From positions 1-26,310 of the forward strand of contig CAYVBZ010000031.1 in assembly GCA_964449835.1 (NCBI GenBank): a DNA stretch of 26,310 bases, given 5' to 3'. The stretch comes from JABDGC01 sp964449835 (GTDB lineage Bacteria > Pseudomonadota > Gammaproteobacteria > DSM-16500). Positions 1-7,262 of the stretch are shown here, one piece after another; the stretch's first letter is position 1, and each line of letters opens with the position of its first letter. The translations under genes were made by a program, and so were the position numbers. A model generated the notes under the pieces. It was not told the DNA's origin, made no database searches, and was given only the letters and a program-made list of their open reading frames with translations.

Positions 1-875
1 AAAGTCCTGGCATAACGGGCGGTGTTTAAGGTTTGAATGGTCGGGCCGATCAAGGGAAGACGAAGCAGGAAGCGATGAAAGCGCTCGCGAAATGCTGGCT
101 TTTTATTTAAAGCTCTGCGGAAACCATAAAAACCGAGAATGCCGAGAACCAAGAGAAAAATCCCCCAGCTTCGAATATGATCGCTGGTCGAAATCAAAAT
201 GCGGGTCAGAAAGGGCAGGACTTGGTTCATGTGGCTGTAAACGCTCACCATTTTGGGAACCACATACTCTAACAAGAAAATAATGATGCCCACTGAAACA
301 AAAACTAAGGCCAAGGGATAAATCAAGGCATGAATGATTTTTTGTTTAAGCTTGAATTGCTGATCGGTGTAATCTGCTAAACGCGACAAAACCGGTGCCA
401 GCGTCCCGGATTTTTCGCCGGAAGCCACAATGCTGCAATACAGAGCAGAAAAGGACCGCGGATGCTCGCGCATGGCTGAGGCCAGCGAATGTCCCTCCAG
501 CACTTTACTCTTGACCGAAAGCAGAATACTTTTGGCTTGCGGGTTGCTGTTTTGTTCGCAGACGGCACTTAAGACCTCCGCAATCGGGAGGCCCGCATTA
601 AATAAAGTGGCTAATTGCCGTGTAATGAGCGTTAGCTCTTTGTTTGACAAAGCGCGGCGCGACAAGAAATTTTTGAATGAGAAGCTGTCCCAGGAAAAGG
701 AAGCAGCGTTTTTGGAAAGGAAAACGCCTTTCTTATTTTCATAAGCGCTGACTTCCGTAGGAATAAGATTTTTGTCGCGTAAGGCTTGCCTGGCTGCTTT
801 GGCGCTTTCGGCTTCGAGCAATCCTTTTTGCAATTTTCCCTTCGTGTCGATGGCGAGATAGTGGAAGGTGGTCAT
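1..875 (-). CDS. gspF: Type II secretion inner-membrane platform protein GspF (3' end outside window)
   Basis: Inner-membrane platform protein of the type II secretion system, which couples the GspE ATPase to pseudopilus assembly. The reverse strand from the ATG at 875 reads MTTFHYLAIDTKGKLQKGLL, a typical GspF/PilC N-terminus. Next comes the first T2SSF domain, with TLFNAGLPIAEVL and the ALYCSIVASGEKSGTL motif (about residues 100-155). A hydrophobic segment follows (IIHALIYPLALVFVSVGIIIF). The frame stays open to base 1, giving 291 codons of a family usually near 400. So the second T2SSF domain and last membrane segments are largely missing from the window. The start lies 2 bases after the gspE stop, so the two are almost certainly co-transcribed and probably translationally coupled. 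Identification is secure; only the 3' end is unseen. Confidence 0.93.
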   Translation of the reverse strand, partial: MTTFHYLAIDTKGKLQKGLLEAESAKAARQALRDKNLIPTEVSAYENKKGVFLSKNAASFSWDSFSFKNFLSRRALSNKELTLITRQLATLFNAGLPIAEVLSAVCEQNSNPQAKSILLSVKSKVLEGHSLASAMREHPRSFSALYCSIVASGEKSGTLAPVLSRLADYTDQQFKLKQKIIHALIYPLALVFVSVGIIIFLLEYVVPKMVSVYSHMNQVLPFLTRILISTSDHIRSWGIFLLVLGILGFYGFRRALNKKPAFRERFHRFLLRLPLIGPTIQTLNTARYART

Positions 876-877
876 GG

Positions 878-2359
878 TCAACCCTCACTCGCAACGCGCA
901 GCACTTCTTCAATCGCGGTTTGTCCAGCCAGCACACGGCGGAAACCGTCTTGCTGCAGGCTGGGAAAAAATGCACGGGTATATTTTTTTAGCGCTGTCTC
1001 AGGCTGACGGTCGTGAATCATGACGCGTAATTTTTCGTCGACTTGAATAAACTCGTAAATACCACTGCGACCGGAATAACCGGTGTTTTTGCAGTGCTCA
1101 CAGCCTTGGGCGCGATAAAGAAATGGCGGGTTTTTCTCGCTCACTTGCAGCAACTGACATTCGTTGACGCTCGCCGGGTATTTTTCCTTGCAAGTGGAAC
1201 ATAAGAGCCGCACTAAGCGTTGAGCAACCACACCGATCAGACTCGAGGCCAGTAGGAAAGGCTCAATTCCCATATCATCCAAACGCGTAATGGTGCCGAG
1301 AGCGCTGTTGGTATGCAGTGTCGAAAGCACCAAATGCCCGGTCAAGGAAGCTTGAATTGAAATTTGCGCCGTTTCCAAATCGCGAATTTCACCGACCATG
1401 ACCACATCAGGATCTTGGCGCAAAATAGCACGCAGGCCTTTGGCGAAAGTCATATTCACTTTGTAATTCACCGGTGTTTGTCCAATACCTTGCAGATCAT
1501 ATTCAATAGGATCTTCTACCGTCAAAATATTGCGTTTGCGATTGTTGAGCGCCGTGAGAATTGCATAAAGACTGGTTGTTTTGCCGGAACCCGTGGGGCC
1601 TGTGACAAGAATAATGCCATGCGGCGTTTGAATCAGCTCTTGCATACGCTGAAAGTCTTTTTCAGACATTCCTAATTGTGCCAAGTTGAGTTGAGCGGCC
1701 TGCTTATCGAGCAAACGCAGTACAATACGCTCCCCATGATTGGTGGGCATGGTGGAAACACGCACATCGACCGTGCGGCCGCCCACGCCTAAAGTGATGC
1801 GCCCATCTTGAGGCAAACGCTTTTCGGCAATGTCGAGCTTGGCCATGACTTTAATGCGTGAAATAATCAGCGGCGCGAGAATGCGCGGTGGTTCCAATAC
1901 TTCACGCAGCACGCCGTCCACGCGAAAACGGACACTGACTCGCGTTTCAAAGGTTTCAATGTGGACGTCGGAGGCTTGTTCCTTAATGGCTTCACTCAGC
2001 AACGCGTTTAAAAGCCGGATGATCGGCGCCTCGTCCTGTTTTTCCAGCAAGTCTTCCGTTTTAGGTAGCTCCTGCATGAGATCAAAGAGGTCCATTTCTT
2101 CGCCAAAATCTTCCGCCATTTGCATCGCAGTATTCGTGTCGGTCTCATAGAGTTTCACCAAGAGCCGATTAAACTCCTTGTCTGGGACCGCTTCCAAGCG
2201 TAGCGGCAGGTCAAGATATCGGCGCAGCTCCAACAAATGCGCCGTGCTCGGCTGACGGCAATAGACAATTTTCGCGAAATCTTCGCCGGAAGCTGTTTTT
2301 TCAGTGCCGGTGATTAGAAGGCCCGTTTTTTTGGCGAAAGCGAAGGGAAGTCTTTGCAT
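878..2359 (-). CDS. gspE: Type II secretion ATPase GspE
   Basis: Cytoplasmic hexameric ATPase that powers the type II secretion pseudopilus. The 493-residue protein has the N-terminal GspE/PilB-type domain (about 1-110). The secretion ATPase core contains Walker A GPTGSGKT (about 254-261), the Asp box around ILTVEDPIEY (278-287), Walker B around DPDVVMVGEIRD (316-327) and the His box LVLSTLHTN (343-351). Two CxxC pairs (387-390 and 420-423) make the zinc-binding CM domain typical of GspE and PilB. Length matches the family. The GspE rather than PilB assignment rests on its place between gspD and gspF. The start at 2359 follows the gspD stop by 8 bases with an AAGG-type ribosome-binding site. 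All catalytic motifs are intact. Confidence 0.96.
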   Translation of the reverse strand: MQRLPFAFAKKTGLLITGTEKTASGEDFAKIVYCRQPSTAHLLELRRYLDLPLRLEAVPDKEFNRLLVKLYETDTNTAMQMAEDFGEEMDLFDLMQELPKTEDLLEKQDEAPIIRLLNALLSEAIKEQASDVHIETFETRVSVRFRVDGVLREVLEPPRILAPLIISRIKVMAKLDIAEKRLPQDGRITLGVGGRTVDVRVSTMPTNHGERIVLRLLDKQAAQLNLAQLGMSEKDFQRMQELIQTPHGIILVTGPTGSGKTTSLYAILTALNNRKRNILTVEDPIEYDLQGIGQTPVNYKVNMTFAKGLRAILRQDPDVVMVGEIRDLETAQISIQASLTGHLVLSTLHTNSALGTITRLDDMGIEPFLLASSLIGVVAQRLVRLLCSTCKEKYPASVNECQLLQVSEKNPPFLYRAQGCEHCKNTGYSGRSGIYEFIQVDEKLRVMIHDRQPETALKKYTRAFFPSLQQDGFRRVLAGQTAIEEVLRVASEG

Positions 2360-2367
2360 GGGCCGCC

Positions 2368-4344
2368 TTAAGAGTTAAAGGGTTTTGGCAATTCAACCTT
2401 GGACTTCCAGGGCGGCAAAATATTTGGCTGAACTTGTTTGCCGATTTTTTTGAACTCATAGGGTTCATTGATTTGCGTTTGACGCATGGCATCATATTTG
2501 CTGTGGGTGATGACATTGGACTCTTCATTATTACGCAAAATAATCGGTTTAATGAAGGTCACCAGAACTTTCTTTTGCAAAGAAAGCGATTTTTGCGTAA
2601 AGAGCAGTCCCAGCAGTGGAATATCACCCAGAATGGGGACCTTGTTAATGTTCTCGTTCAGATTGTTACTAATCAGCCCACCCAGGACCAGCACATTATC
2701 GCTGTTCACGATCACGTCATTTTTAATTTTACTAATATTGATCAGCGGATTAATACCGGGATTGTCTGGGCTTCGCAAAGAATCGTTTTTTAAAGTAATG
2801 GCTAGACGAACTGCATTGCCAAGGTTAATTTGGGGAACGACATCCAGCTGCAGCGACACGCGTTTGCGTTCAATGGTATTGAAGGGCGTAACGGTCCCGG
2901 TTTGTCCGGTGGTTGCATAAGAACCGGATTGGTCCGGCACATCTTGTCCAATTTCAATGGTGGCTTTGTGATTGTCGAGCACCACAACACTCGGCGTCGA
3001 CAAAATATTCACGCCATTAATGTTTTCCAAAACATTTAAAACCGCGCGAATTTGCATATTGGGAATGATGCCGATATTGCCCGCGCCTGGGATTGGAAAA
3101 TTAGTAGGTAGAGCGCCCAAAGGCGAGGAAGGAATATTGCCTGGCGTGGTTTGCGTGCCCCATTGGATGCCTAAATTTTTCATGTCGCCTTCGTCAATTT
3201 CCGCGATGACCGCCTCAATTAAAACCTGCGCGGGACGCACGTCCAGACGCGCGATCACGGATTTTAAGGCCTGCATAATGGAAGCAGGGGCCGTTAAAAT
3301 CAGCGCGTTCGTGCTCAGCTCTGCTTGGATATTCGTCATTTGGGCTGTGACTGGGACCGCATTCCCACCTTTTCCACCGGTTGTGACCGTGACAGCGGGT
3401 GCGTCGGCGCTGCCTTTGCCCATCATGTTTTGTGCCACCTTACTCATGAGCGGTGCCATTTCTTTGGCTTTTAAATAACGTAAATAAACAACTTCCGTAT
3501 TGCCGAGACCACTCGAAGCCGGGGCGTCCAACTGTGAAATTAAAAGGCGCGTCTTGATGCGTGCTGCTTTGGTGCCGCTTAAAATAATGTTGTTGCTGCG
3601 CTCGTCCACGGCGATTGAAATCGTGGGACTTTCGCCGGTCGCCCGCGCGCTGTTTTGTAAGTTGCTCAAGACATTGGCGACTTGTGTCGCGGAGGCATGA
3701 TGCAGAGGAACAACCTCAATGTTGCTGTTTGTTGTTTTATCGACTTCGCGAATGAGTTGGACAATTCGCTTCAGGTTGTTCGCGCGCCCAGTGAGGATGA
3801 GGACATTGCCGGGCGTATAAGCCGAGATGTTGCTCCATTGCGGCAAGAGCGGCCGGATGGAGGCGAGCACCTGCATGGCTGAAATATTTTCAAGCGGAAT
3901 AACACGGACCACGACCTCGTCGCCTTTGCCAGGGGACTTGGCTGTCGCAACGCGGGTGCCTTGCTCCGCGCTTTCCATGTTCGGCACGATTTTAACAACG
4001 CCATCGCTTGGAATAGCGGAATAGCCCAAAAGACCCAGAATGGAAAGAAAAACTTCGTAAACATCATCTTGTGCAATGGGTTTGCTTGAGACGAGAGAAA
4101 TCTTCCCGCTGACGCGCGGGTCCACAATGAAATTCTTGCCTGTTTCCTGGGAAACTTCATTAATGATACTCAGGATGTCAGCATCCTGAAGGTTCCAAAG
4201 ACGCGTGCCCGATGTGCTGGCCGAACTCGTACGAATCGTTTCGGGAGCGGGAGTTGTAGGGTTATTTTGCGCAACACTGAATTGACTACCAAGTACCAGA
4301 ATCAAGCCAGCCAGTAAGAGTTGTATAAATCTTAGTCTTTTCAT
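2368..4344 (-). CDS. gspD: Type II secretion outer-membrane secretin GspD
   Basis: Multimeric outer-membrane channel of the type II secretion system. An N-terminal signal peptide (about 1-25, hydrophobic LLLAGLILVLG, cleavage near SVAQ) is followed by the N0 domain (LWNLQDADILSIINEVSQET, about 49 onward). Repeated N1-N3 domains follow. The secretin domain starts near VRPAQVLIEAVIAEIDEGD and contains the conserved stretch LSTPSVVVLDNHKATIEIGQ and the closing VPILGDIPLLGLLFT motif. Length (658) is normal for GspD and the N3 domain carries a Gly-rich loop (GGKGGN). It is the first gene of the visible gspD-gspE-gspF run. The region just upstream has no clear Shine-Dalgarno sequence, so start or leader use is slightly uncertain. 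PilQ is excluded by the domain order and by the neighbouring gspE/gspF. Confidence 0.96.
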   Translation of the reverse strand: MKRLRFIQLLLAGLILVLGSQFSVAQNNPTTPAPETIRTSSASTSGTRLWNLQDADILSIINEVSQETGKNFIVDPRVSGKISLVSSKPIAQDDVYEVFLSILGLLGYSAIPSDGVVKIVPNMESAEQGTRVATAKSPGKGDEVVVRVIPLENISAMQVLASIRPLLPQWSNISAYTPGNVLILTGRANNLKRIVQLIREVDKTTNSNIEVVPLHHASATQVANVLSNLQNSARATGESPTISIAVDERSNNIILSGTKAARIKTRLLISQLDAPASSGLGNTEVVYLRYLKAKEMAPLMSKVAQNMMGKGSADAPAVTVTTGGKGGNAVPVTAQMTNIQAELSTNALILTAPASIMQALKSVIARLDVRPAQVLIEAVIAEIDEGDMKNLGIQWGTQTTPGNIPSSPLGALPTNFPIPGAGNIGIIPNMQIRAVLNVLENINGVNILSTPSVVVLDNHKATIEIGQDVPDQSGSYATTGQTGTVTPFNTIERKRVSLQLDVVPQINLGNAVRLAITLKNDSLRSPDNPGINPLINISKIKNDVIVNSDNVLVLGGLISNNLNENINKVPILGDIPLLGLLFTQKSLSLQKKVLVTFIKPIILRNNEESNVITHSKYDAMRQTQINEPYEFKKIGKQVQPNILPPWKSKVELPKPFNS

Positions 4345-4502
4345 TATATTTTAAAATTGAATCATTCAGGGGAGAGCAATTCTATCAGATTGTCCTTTTT
4401 TATAACACCCTTTCTTGTTGATTTTTTATTAATCATAATATATTGTTTGTTATAAATATTTTTCATTTTCTAAAAAGACACAAAATCGAGGAAAGACAGA
4501 AC
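4345..4502. promoter_or_regulatory. AT-rich divergent intergenic region between gspD and the flavoprotein gene
   Basis: This 158-base region separates two divergent genes, so it should hold a promoter for each. It is strongly AT-rich (for example ATTTTTTATTAATCATAATA near 4421-4440). A possible plus-strand pair is TTGTTG near 4415 with TAATAT near 4436, but the 15-base spacing is short. No symmetric operator is evident. Promoter positions are inference only. Confidence 0.35.
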
Positions 4503-6365
4503 ATGCTAAACGCCCCAGTTGCTTCCATTTGTATTATGGGCGCAGGCCCTATCGGCCTTTATGCGGCCATTCAACTCAAAAAGGCTGGAGTCGAAAATCT
4601 CACTCTAATTGATCCTCGAGCAGGAATCTACACCCGTCCGGGCACACTCAATCACGGGGTTTTTGAAGAGATAGGCGCGAAACTGGGCTTTAAGCTCTGG
4701 TGTCGTTCCGGCGCGATGCACATCAAGGAGCTAGAACGTCAGCTTTATCAAATTGCAATGGACCTGGATATCCAAATCATTCGGGACCGTTTTGTCAGTC
4801 TGACCGCAGCGGGCAGCATTCTCATCGAAGGGCCGCAAGGCGAAAGAGAACTGCCATGTGATTTGGCGATTGACTGCACAGGACCGCAACGGGCTGTCGT
4901 TCACTCTGTCAATCAGCTTTCAGACAGCAAGCCTTTTACAATTGCTAGAGTGGCTGAAAATCCAATCAAAAATCACTTTATGGCCTATGTCCAACTTTCG
5001 CCGGAAGGAATGGAGGCAATTCATAAAACAGTCGGAATGACAAGTCTTGGCCAAGTCAAAACCATGACTGAGATGCAAGAACTAGGCTGGGCGCATTTTC
5101 ATTATCCTCAAATTTCTTTGTTCAATTTTGGTAAAAACAAAATCTCTCTCTACTGTGAAATTCCTCCGGACTTATCAGAAGAACAGCAGGAAATCTGGGT
5201 AAAAAAGGTCTTGCAATTGAAAACAGGGCGGAGGGGCCTCGGCTTCACCAAAATAGAAACTTCACGAAAATATGGCAGTAAACCGCGGTTTTTGAATTTT
5301 ATTTTGGATCCGCATTACGTTTTGGAGCCGGTTTTTCTAGGGAATGAACAAATGCCAACGGTTGTCATTCCCGCTGGAGATGCGCTAATTGAACCAGACT
5401 ATCGTCTAGGAATCGGTGTTATTAATGGAGCAAACCGCATTGATGCCTTAATTTCCACGATGTCTATTCAACAAGGAAAAATCTTTTCTCTGGCGGTGAA
5501 TCAATATCAGCAAATAGTGGCTAGATTGATTGCTGATCAAAAAGAAATGATGGATGCCTATTATGAAGTTAGAAAAGAAAAACAACTCAGTGGAATTTTA
5601 ATTGATCACTACAGGAAAGCAGTCAATCAGGCAAGGGATGAAGAGGAAGAAAGAAGAATAAGTTTGGATTTTGAAAAAGTTCAAAGTGTTGTGGCGCAAA
5701 AATCATATGAAAAGGTCCTCCAAGAATTGCAAGCGAAGCAAAATGCAGCAAAAAAAGAAGATGAGCTGTTGAAAATTAAAAAATTACTTCGCTTTGGAGA
5801 AACCGCTTTTGAAAAGGGTTATTATGAGGAAAGCGAAAATGGCTATAGGACGGCCTTAGCTAAAGCGCTGAATTATTTTCCTTCGCCTGATAGTCAAGTG
5901 ACGGTGATTAAGGTCTATAAGCATCTACTCCAGATTGCCCGAAAGAAAAATGATAGGGGCAAAATTTGTCTGCTTGTGGAAGAGGTGCAGCCCTATCTTC
6001 CTGTGAATGGCGGGGAAGAATTAATCGAGCATCTTAAACATATAAAAGCCGATGCCTTACTGGTTGAGACGCTTGCTTCTGATAACAACAGCTTTTTCGG
6101 GGGAAGACGAGTTCTGGCTTTGTTAAAAGAGGCCAGCAAAGTTCTACAGACTTTAAAAAATAACGCAACCCAGGAAAGACTTGAACAAAAATTCGCAATC
6201 GCCGCCGCAAAATATGGTTTTTCAGAAGCCGAGTTAGGAGGCCAAGCCGTCGAGCAGCAATTGCAATTAAGATCCAGGAAGCGTAAATCGCCTTCCCAGT
6301 CAGAAGCCGAGTTAGGAAGCCAAGCCGTCGAGCGGCAATTGCAATTAAGGTCCAGGAAGGCGTAA
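4503..6365 (+). CDS. FAD-dependent monooxygenase-like protein with coiled-coil/TPR-like C-terminal half
   Basis: A 620-residue protein beginning with a class A flavoprotein monooxygenase (PHBH-fold) domain. The Rossmann dinucleotide motif is GAGPIG (13-18). A DCTG segment lies at about 124-127, and a GD box GDALIEPDYRLGIGVINGAN (292-311) contacts FAD in this fold. After about residue 320 the sequence becomes charged and helical (EEEERRISLDFEKVQS), then TPR-like (LLRFGETAFEKGYYEESENG and the following helices). It ends in two copies of a 26-residue repeat. The ATG at 4503 is preferred because GAGG lies 11 bases upstream; an upstream TTG at 4443 in the same frame lacks such a site. The segment GTLNHGVFEEIGAKLG...MHIKELERQL is reminiscent of MICAL-type monooxygenases, but I could not align it. 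Substrate is unknown. The architecture could suit an effector of an intracellular bacterium; that is inference. Confidence 0.7.
   Translation: MLNAPVASICIMGAGPIGLYAAIQLKKAGVENLTLIDPRAGIYTRPGTLNHGVFEEIGAKLGFKLWCRSGAMHIKELERQLYQIAMDLDIQIIRDRFVSLTAAGSILIEGPQGERELPCDLAIDCTGPQRAVVHSVNQLSDSKPFTIARVAENPIKNHFMAYVQLSPEGMEAIHKTVGMTSLGQVKTMTEMQELGWAHFHYPQISLFNFGKNKISLYCEIPPDLSEEQQEIWVKKVLQLKTGRRGLGFTKIETSRKYGSKPRFLNFILDPHYVLEPVFLGNEQMPTVVIPAGDALIEPDYRLGIGVINGANRIDALISTMSIQQGKIFSLAVNQYQQIVARLIADQKEMMDAYYEVRKEKQLSGILIDHYRKAVNQARDEEEERRISLDFEKVQSVVAQKSYEKVLQELQAKQNAAKKEDELLKIKKLLRFGETAFEKGYYEESENGYRTALAKALNYFPSPDSQVTVIKVYKHLLQIARKKNDRGKICLLVEEVQPYLPVNGGEELIEHLKHIKADALLVETLASDNNSFFGGRRVLALLKEASKVLQTLKNNATQERLEQKFAIAAAKYGFSEAELGGQAVEQQLQLRSRKRKSPSQSEAELGSQAVERQLQLRSRKA
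6223..6365 (+). repeat. 78-bp tandem duplication encoding the C-terminal tail of the flavoprotein
   Basis: Copy 1 starts at 6223 (CAGAAGCCGAGTTAGGAGGC) and copy 2 at 6301 (CAGAAGCCGAGTTAGGAAGC), a period of 78 bases or 26 codons. The encoded units are SEAELGGQAVEQQLQLRSRK and SEAELGSQAVERQLQLRSRK. In copy 2 one extra G (AGGAAGGCG against AGGAAGCG) shifts the frame and brings in the TAA at 6363-6365. Repeat-like DNA continues past the stop to about 6379. Confidence 0.9.
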
Positions 6366-6420
6366 ATCGCTTCCCCAGTAGAAGAGCCCACAGCTCCTCC
6401 CAGTGCCGTTAAAAGCAAGG

Positions 6421-6546
6421 TATAGTAGGTAACCTAGCTTAAGTTACAACTGTCATTCTGAGCAAAGCGAAGAATCGCTGGAAACTTTAACAGGTCCTTC
6501 ACTTTGTTCAGGATAACTTGTAACCTAAGCTGGGTTACCTACTATA
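6421..6546. mobile_element. MITE-like nested inverted repeat, 126 bp
   Basis: The 29-base ends are imperfect inverted copies. The left arm TATAGTAGGTAACCTAGCTT... (6421-6449) pairs with the right arm ...GGGTTACCTACTATA (6518-6546) with 2 mismatches. The inner part is also palindromic: TGTCATTCTGAGCAAAGCGA (from 6451) is related to the reverse complement of CCTTCACTTTGTTCAGGATA (from 6496). The whole unit can fold into one long hairpin. There is no coding capacity. Size and long terminal inverted repeats fit a MITE or REP/BIME-type element. TA dinucleotides at both ends could be a target duplication, but this cannot be proved from one copy. Confidence 0.7.
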
Positions 6547-6625
6547 TACAAAATTCCCCTGGGCCCTAGTCCCACAAAAGACCGGCTGCGCTGCATTGCT
6601 ATGTTGTTCTTGGGAGCGTTTTAGT

Positions 6626-6652
6626 GCCCTGTTAAGGGCCCCTCATTTTTTG
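6626..6652 (+). terminator. Possible weak terminator
   Basis: A small hairpin GCCCT-GTTA-AGGGC (6626-6639) is followed a few bases later by a T-run (TCATTTTTT). It could end transcription of the flavoprotein gene. The stem is only 5 bp and the T-run does not abut it, so support is weak. Confidence 0.3.
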
Positions 6653-6685
6653 TGATTTTTGTTTTAGCTGGTTTGCCCGGATAAC

Positions 6686-6997
6686 TTAAAAGGCTTCTAT
6701 GCGCAAAACGGCATAGGCGGGTTCCTCATAGGGGTGCGCTTTTTTGAGTGCGGCCACCACGTCCTTGATTTTCTGGTCTTCGCAGATAATTTCGACTTTA
6801 TATTCAACCACTTTTTCCAGGCGATTTTGCTCGCCAATAAAAGCTTTACTCCCTTCCAAAGGCATAAACTGCCCTTCCCCGGGACATTGCCAGGCGCAAC
6901 AACGATAGCGGCCGACTTGACCGGCCCCCGCGGAAAAAAGGGCATTTTTTACTTCTTCCAAATGAGTTTCAGGCACGTAAAAGCAAATCTTGTACAT
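6686..6997 (-). CDS. YqfO/NIF3-type CutA-like small protein
   Basis: A 103-residue protein matching the stand-alone YqfO family. These proteins correspond to the middle, CutA/PII-like domain of longer NIF3/YqfO proteins. Visible family features are the start MYKICFYVPETHLEEVKNAL, a Gly- and Cys-containing central part (GAGQVGRYRCCAWQCPGEGQ) and the ending KKAHPYEEPAYAVLRIE, whose HPYEEPAY motif is diagnostic. The full family length is present. An AAAGG ribosome-binding site lies about 10 bases before the ATG at 6997. The gene is monocistronic and convergent with the flavoprotein gene. Molecular function of the family is not established; it is often labelled an NGG1p-interacting factor 3 protein. 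Confidence 0.85.
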   Translation of the reverse strand: MYKICFYVPETHLEEVKNALFSAGAGQVGRYRCCAWQCPGEGQFMPLEGSKAFIGEQNRLEKVVEYKVEIICEDQKIKDVVAALKKAHPYEEPAYAVLRIEAF

Positions 6998-7113
6998 AGG
7001 GTTGACCTTTTGGCTGAGAGGGAAAAAGACAATATGGTACTGGAAAAATTAGATTTGACAAAGAGCGTCTGCTTCTTGTTAAAATTGCGAGGGGCCAGTA
7101 GTATAGCAATTCG

Positions 7114-7184
7114 TTTAATTTTGTCCCCCTAAACGGCTTACCGTCATCCTGAACCCTGCCAGGGTTCAGGATGACAAAATTAAA
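7114..7184. repeat. Nested palindromic element upstream of the M4 protease
   Basis: The core GTCATCCTGAACCCT-GCC-AGGGTTCAGGATGAC (7143-7175) is a perfect 15-bp inverted repeat with a 3-base loop. An outer pair, TTTAATTTTGTC (7114-7125) and GACAAAATTAAA (7173-7184), is a perfect 12-bp inverted repeat overlapping the inner one by GAC. No T-run follows directly, so it resembles a REP-type repeat more than a terminator. Confidence 0.75.
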
Positions 7185-7262
7185 TAAGCGCTGTAGTAGG
7201 GCGATGCGGCAAATCCAAAGTCTGCCTCGATGCCCAAGGCAAAACGATGAATGGAGCGACCC

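Larger units (their letters stand above)
6366..6685. other. 320-base gene-free spacer
   Basis: The spacer between the flavoprotein gene and the convergent YqfO-type gene begins with the out-of-frame remainder of the second 78-bp repeat. It then holds the 126-bp inverted-repeat element at 6421-6546 and a small hairpin near 6626. No open frame here looks like a protein. Confidence 0.7.

Noticed and set aside
430..744. 104-codon frame on the plus strand
   Set aside because: It lies wholly antisense to gspF, which has clear family motifs; it is a shadow.
2434..3478. Several plus-strand frames of 119-168 codons
   Set aside because: They are antisense to gspD and show no domain or ribosome-binding support.
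4415..4445. Possible PmrA-type regulatory box upstream of the flavoprotein gene
   Set aside because: TTAATCATAATAT resembles half of such a box by AT content only; the second direct half-site is missing.
4443..4502. Upstream TTG start for the flavoprotein
   Set aside because: It adds 20 residues with no ribosome-binding site, while ATG 4503 has GAGG upstream and begins just before the FAD motif.
5993..6418. Minus-strand frame of 141 codons
   Set aside because: It is antisense to the flavoprotein and only mirrors the 78-bp repeat.
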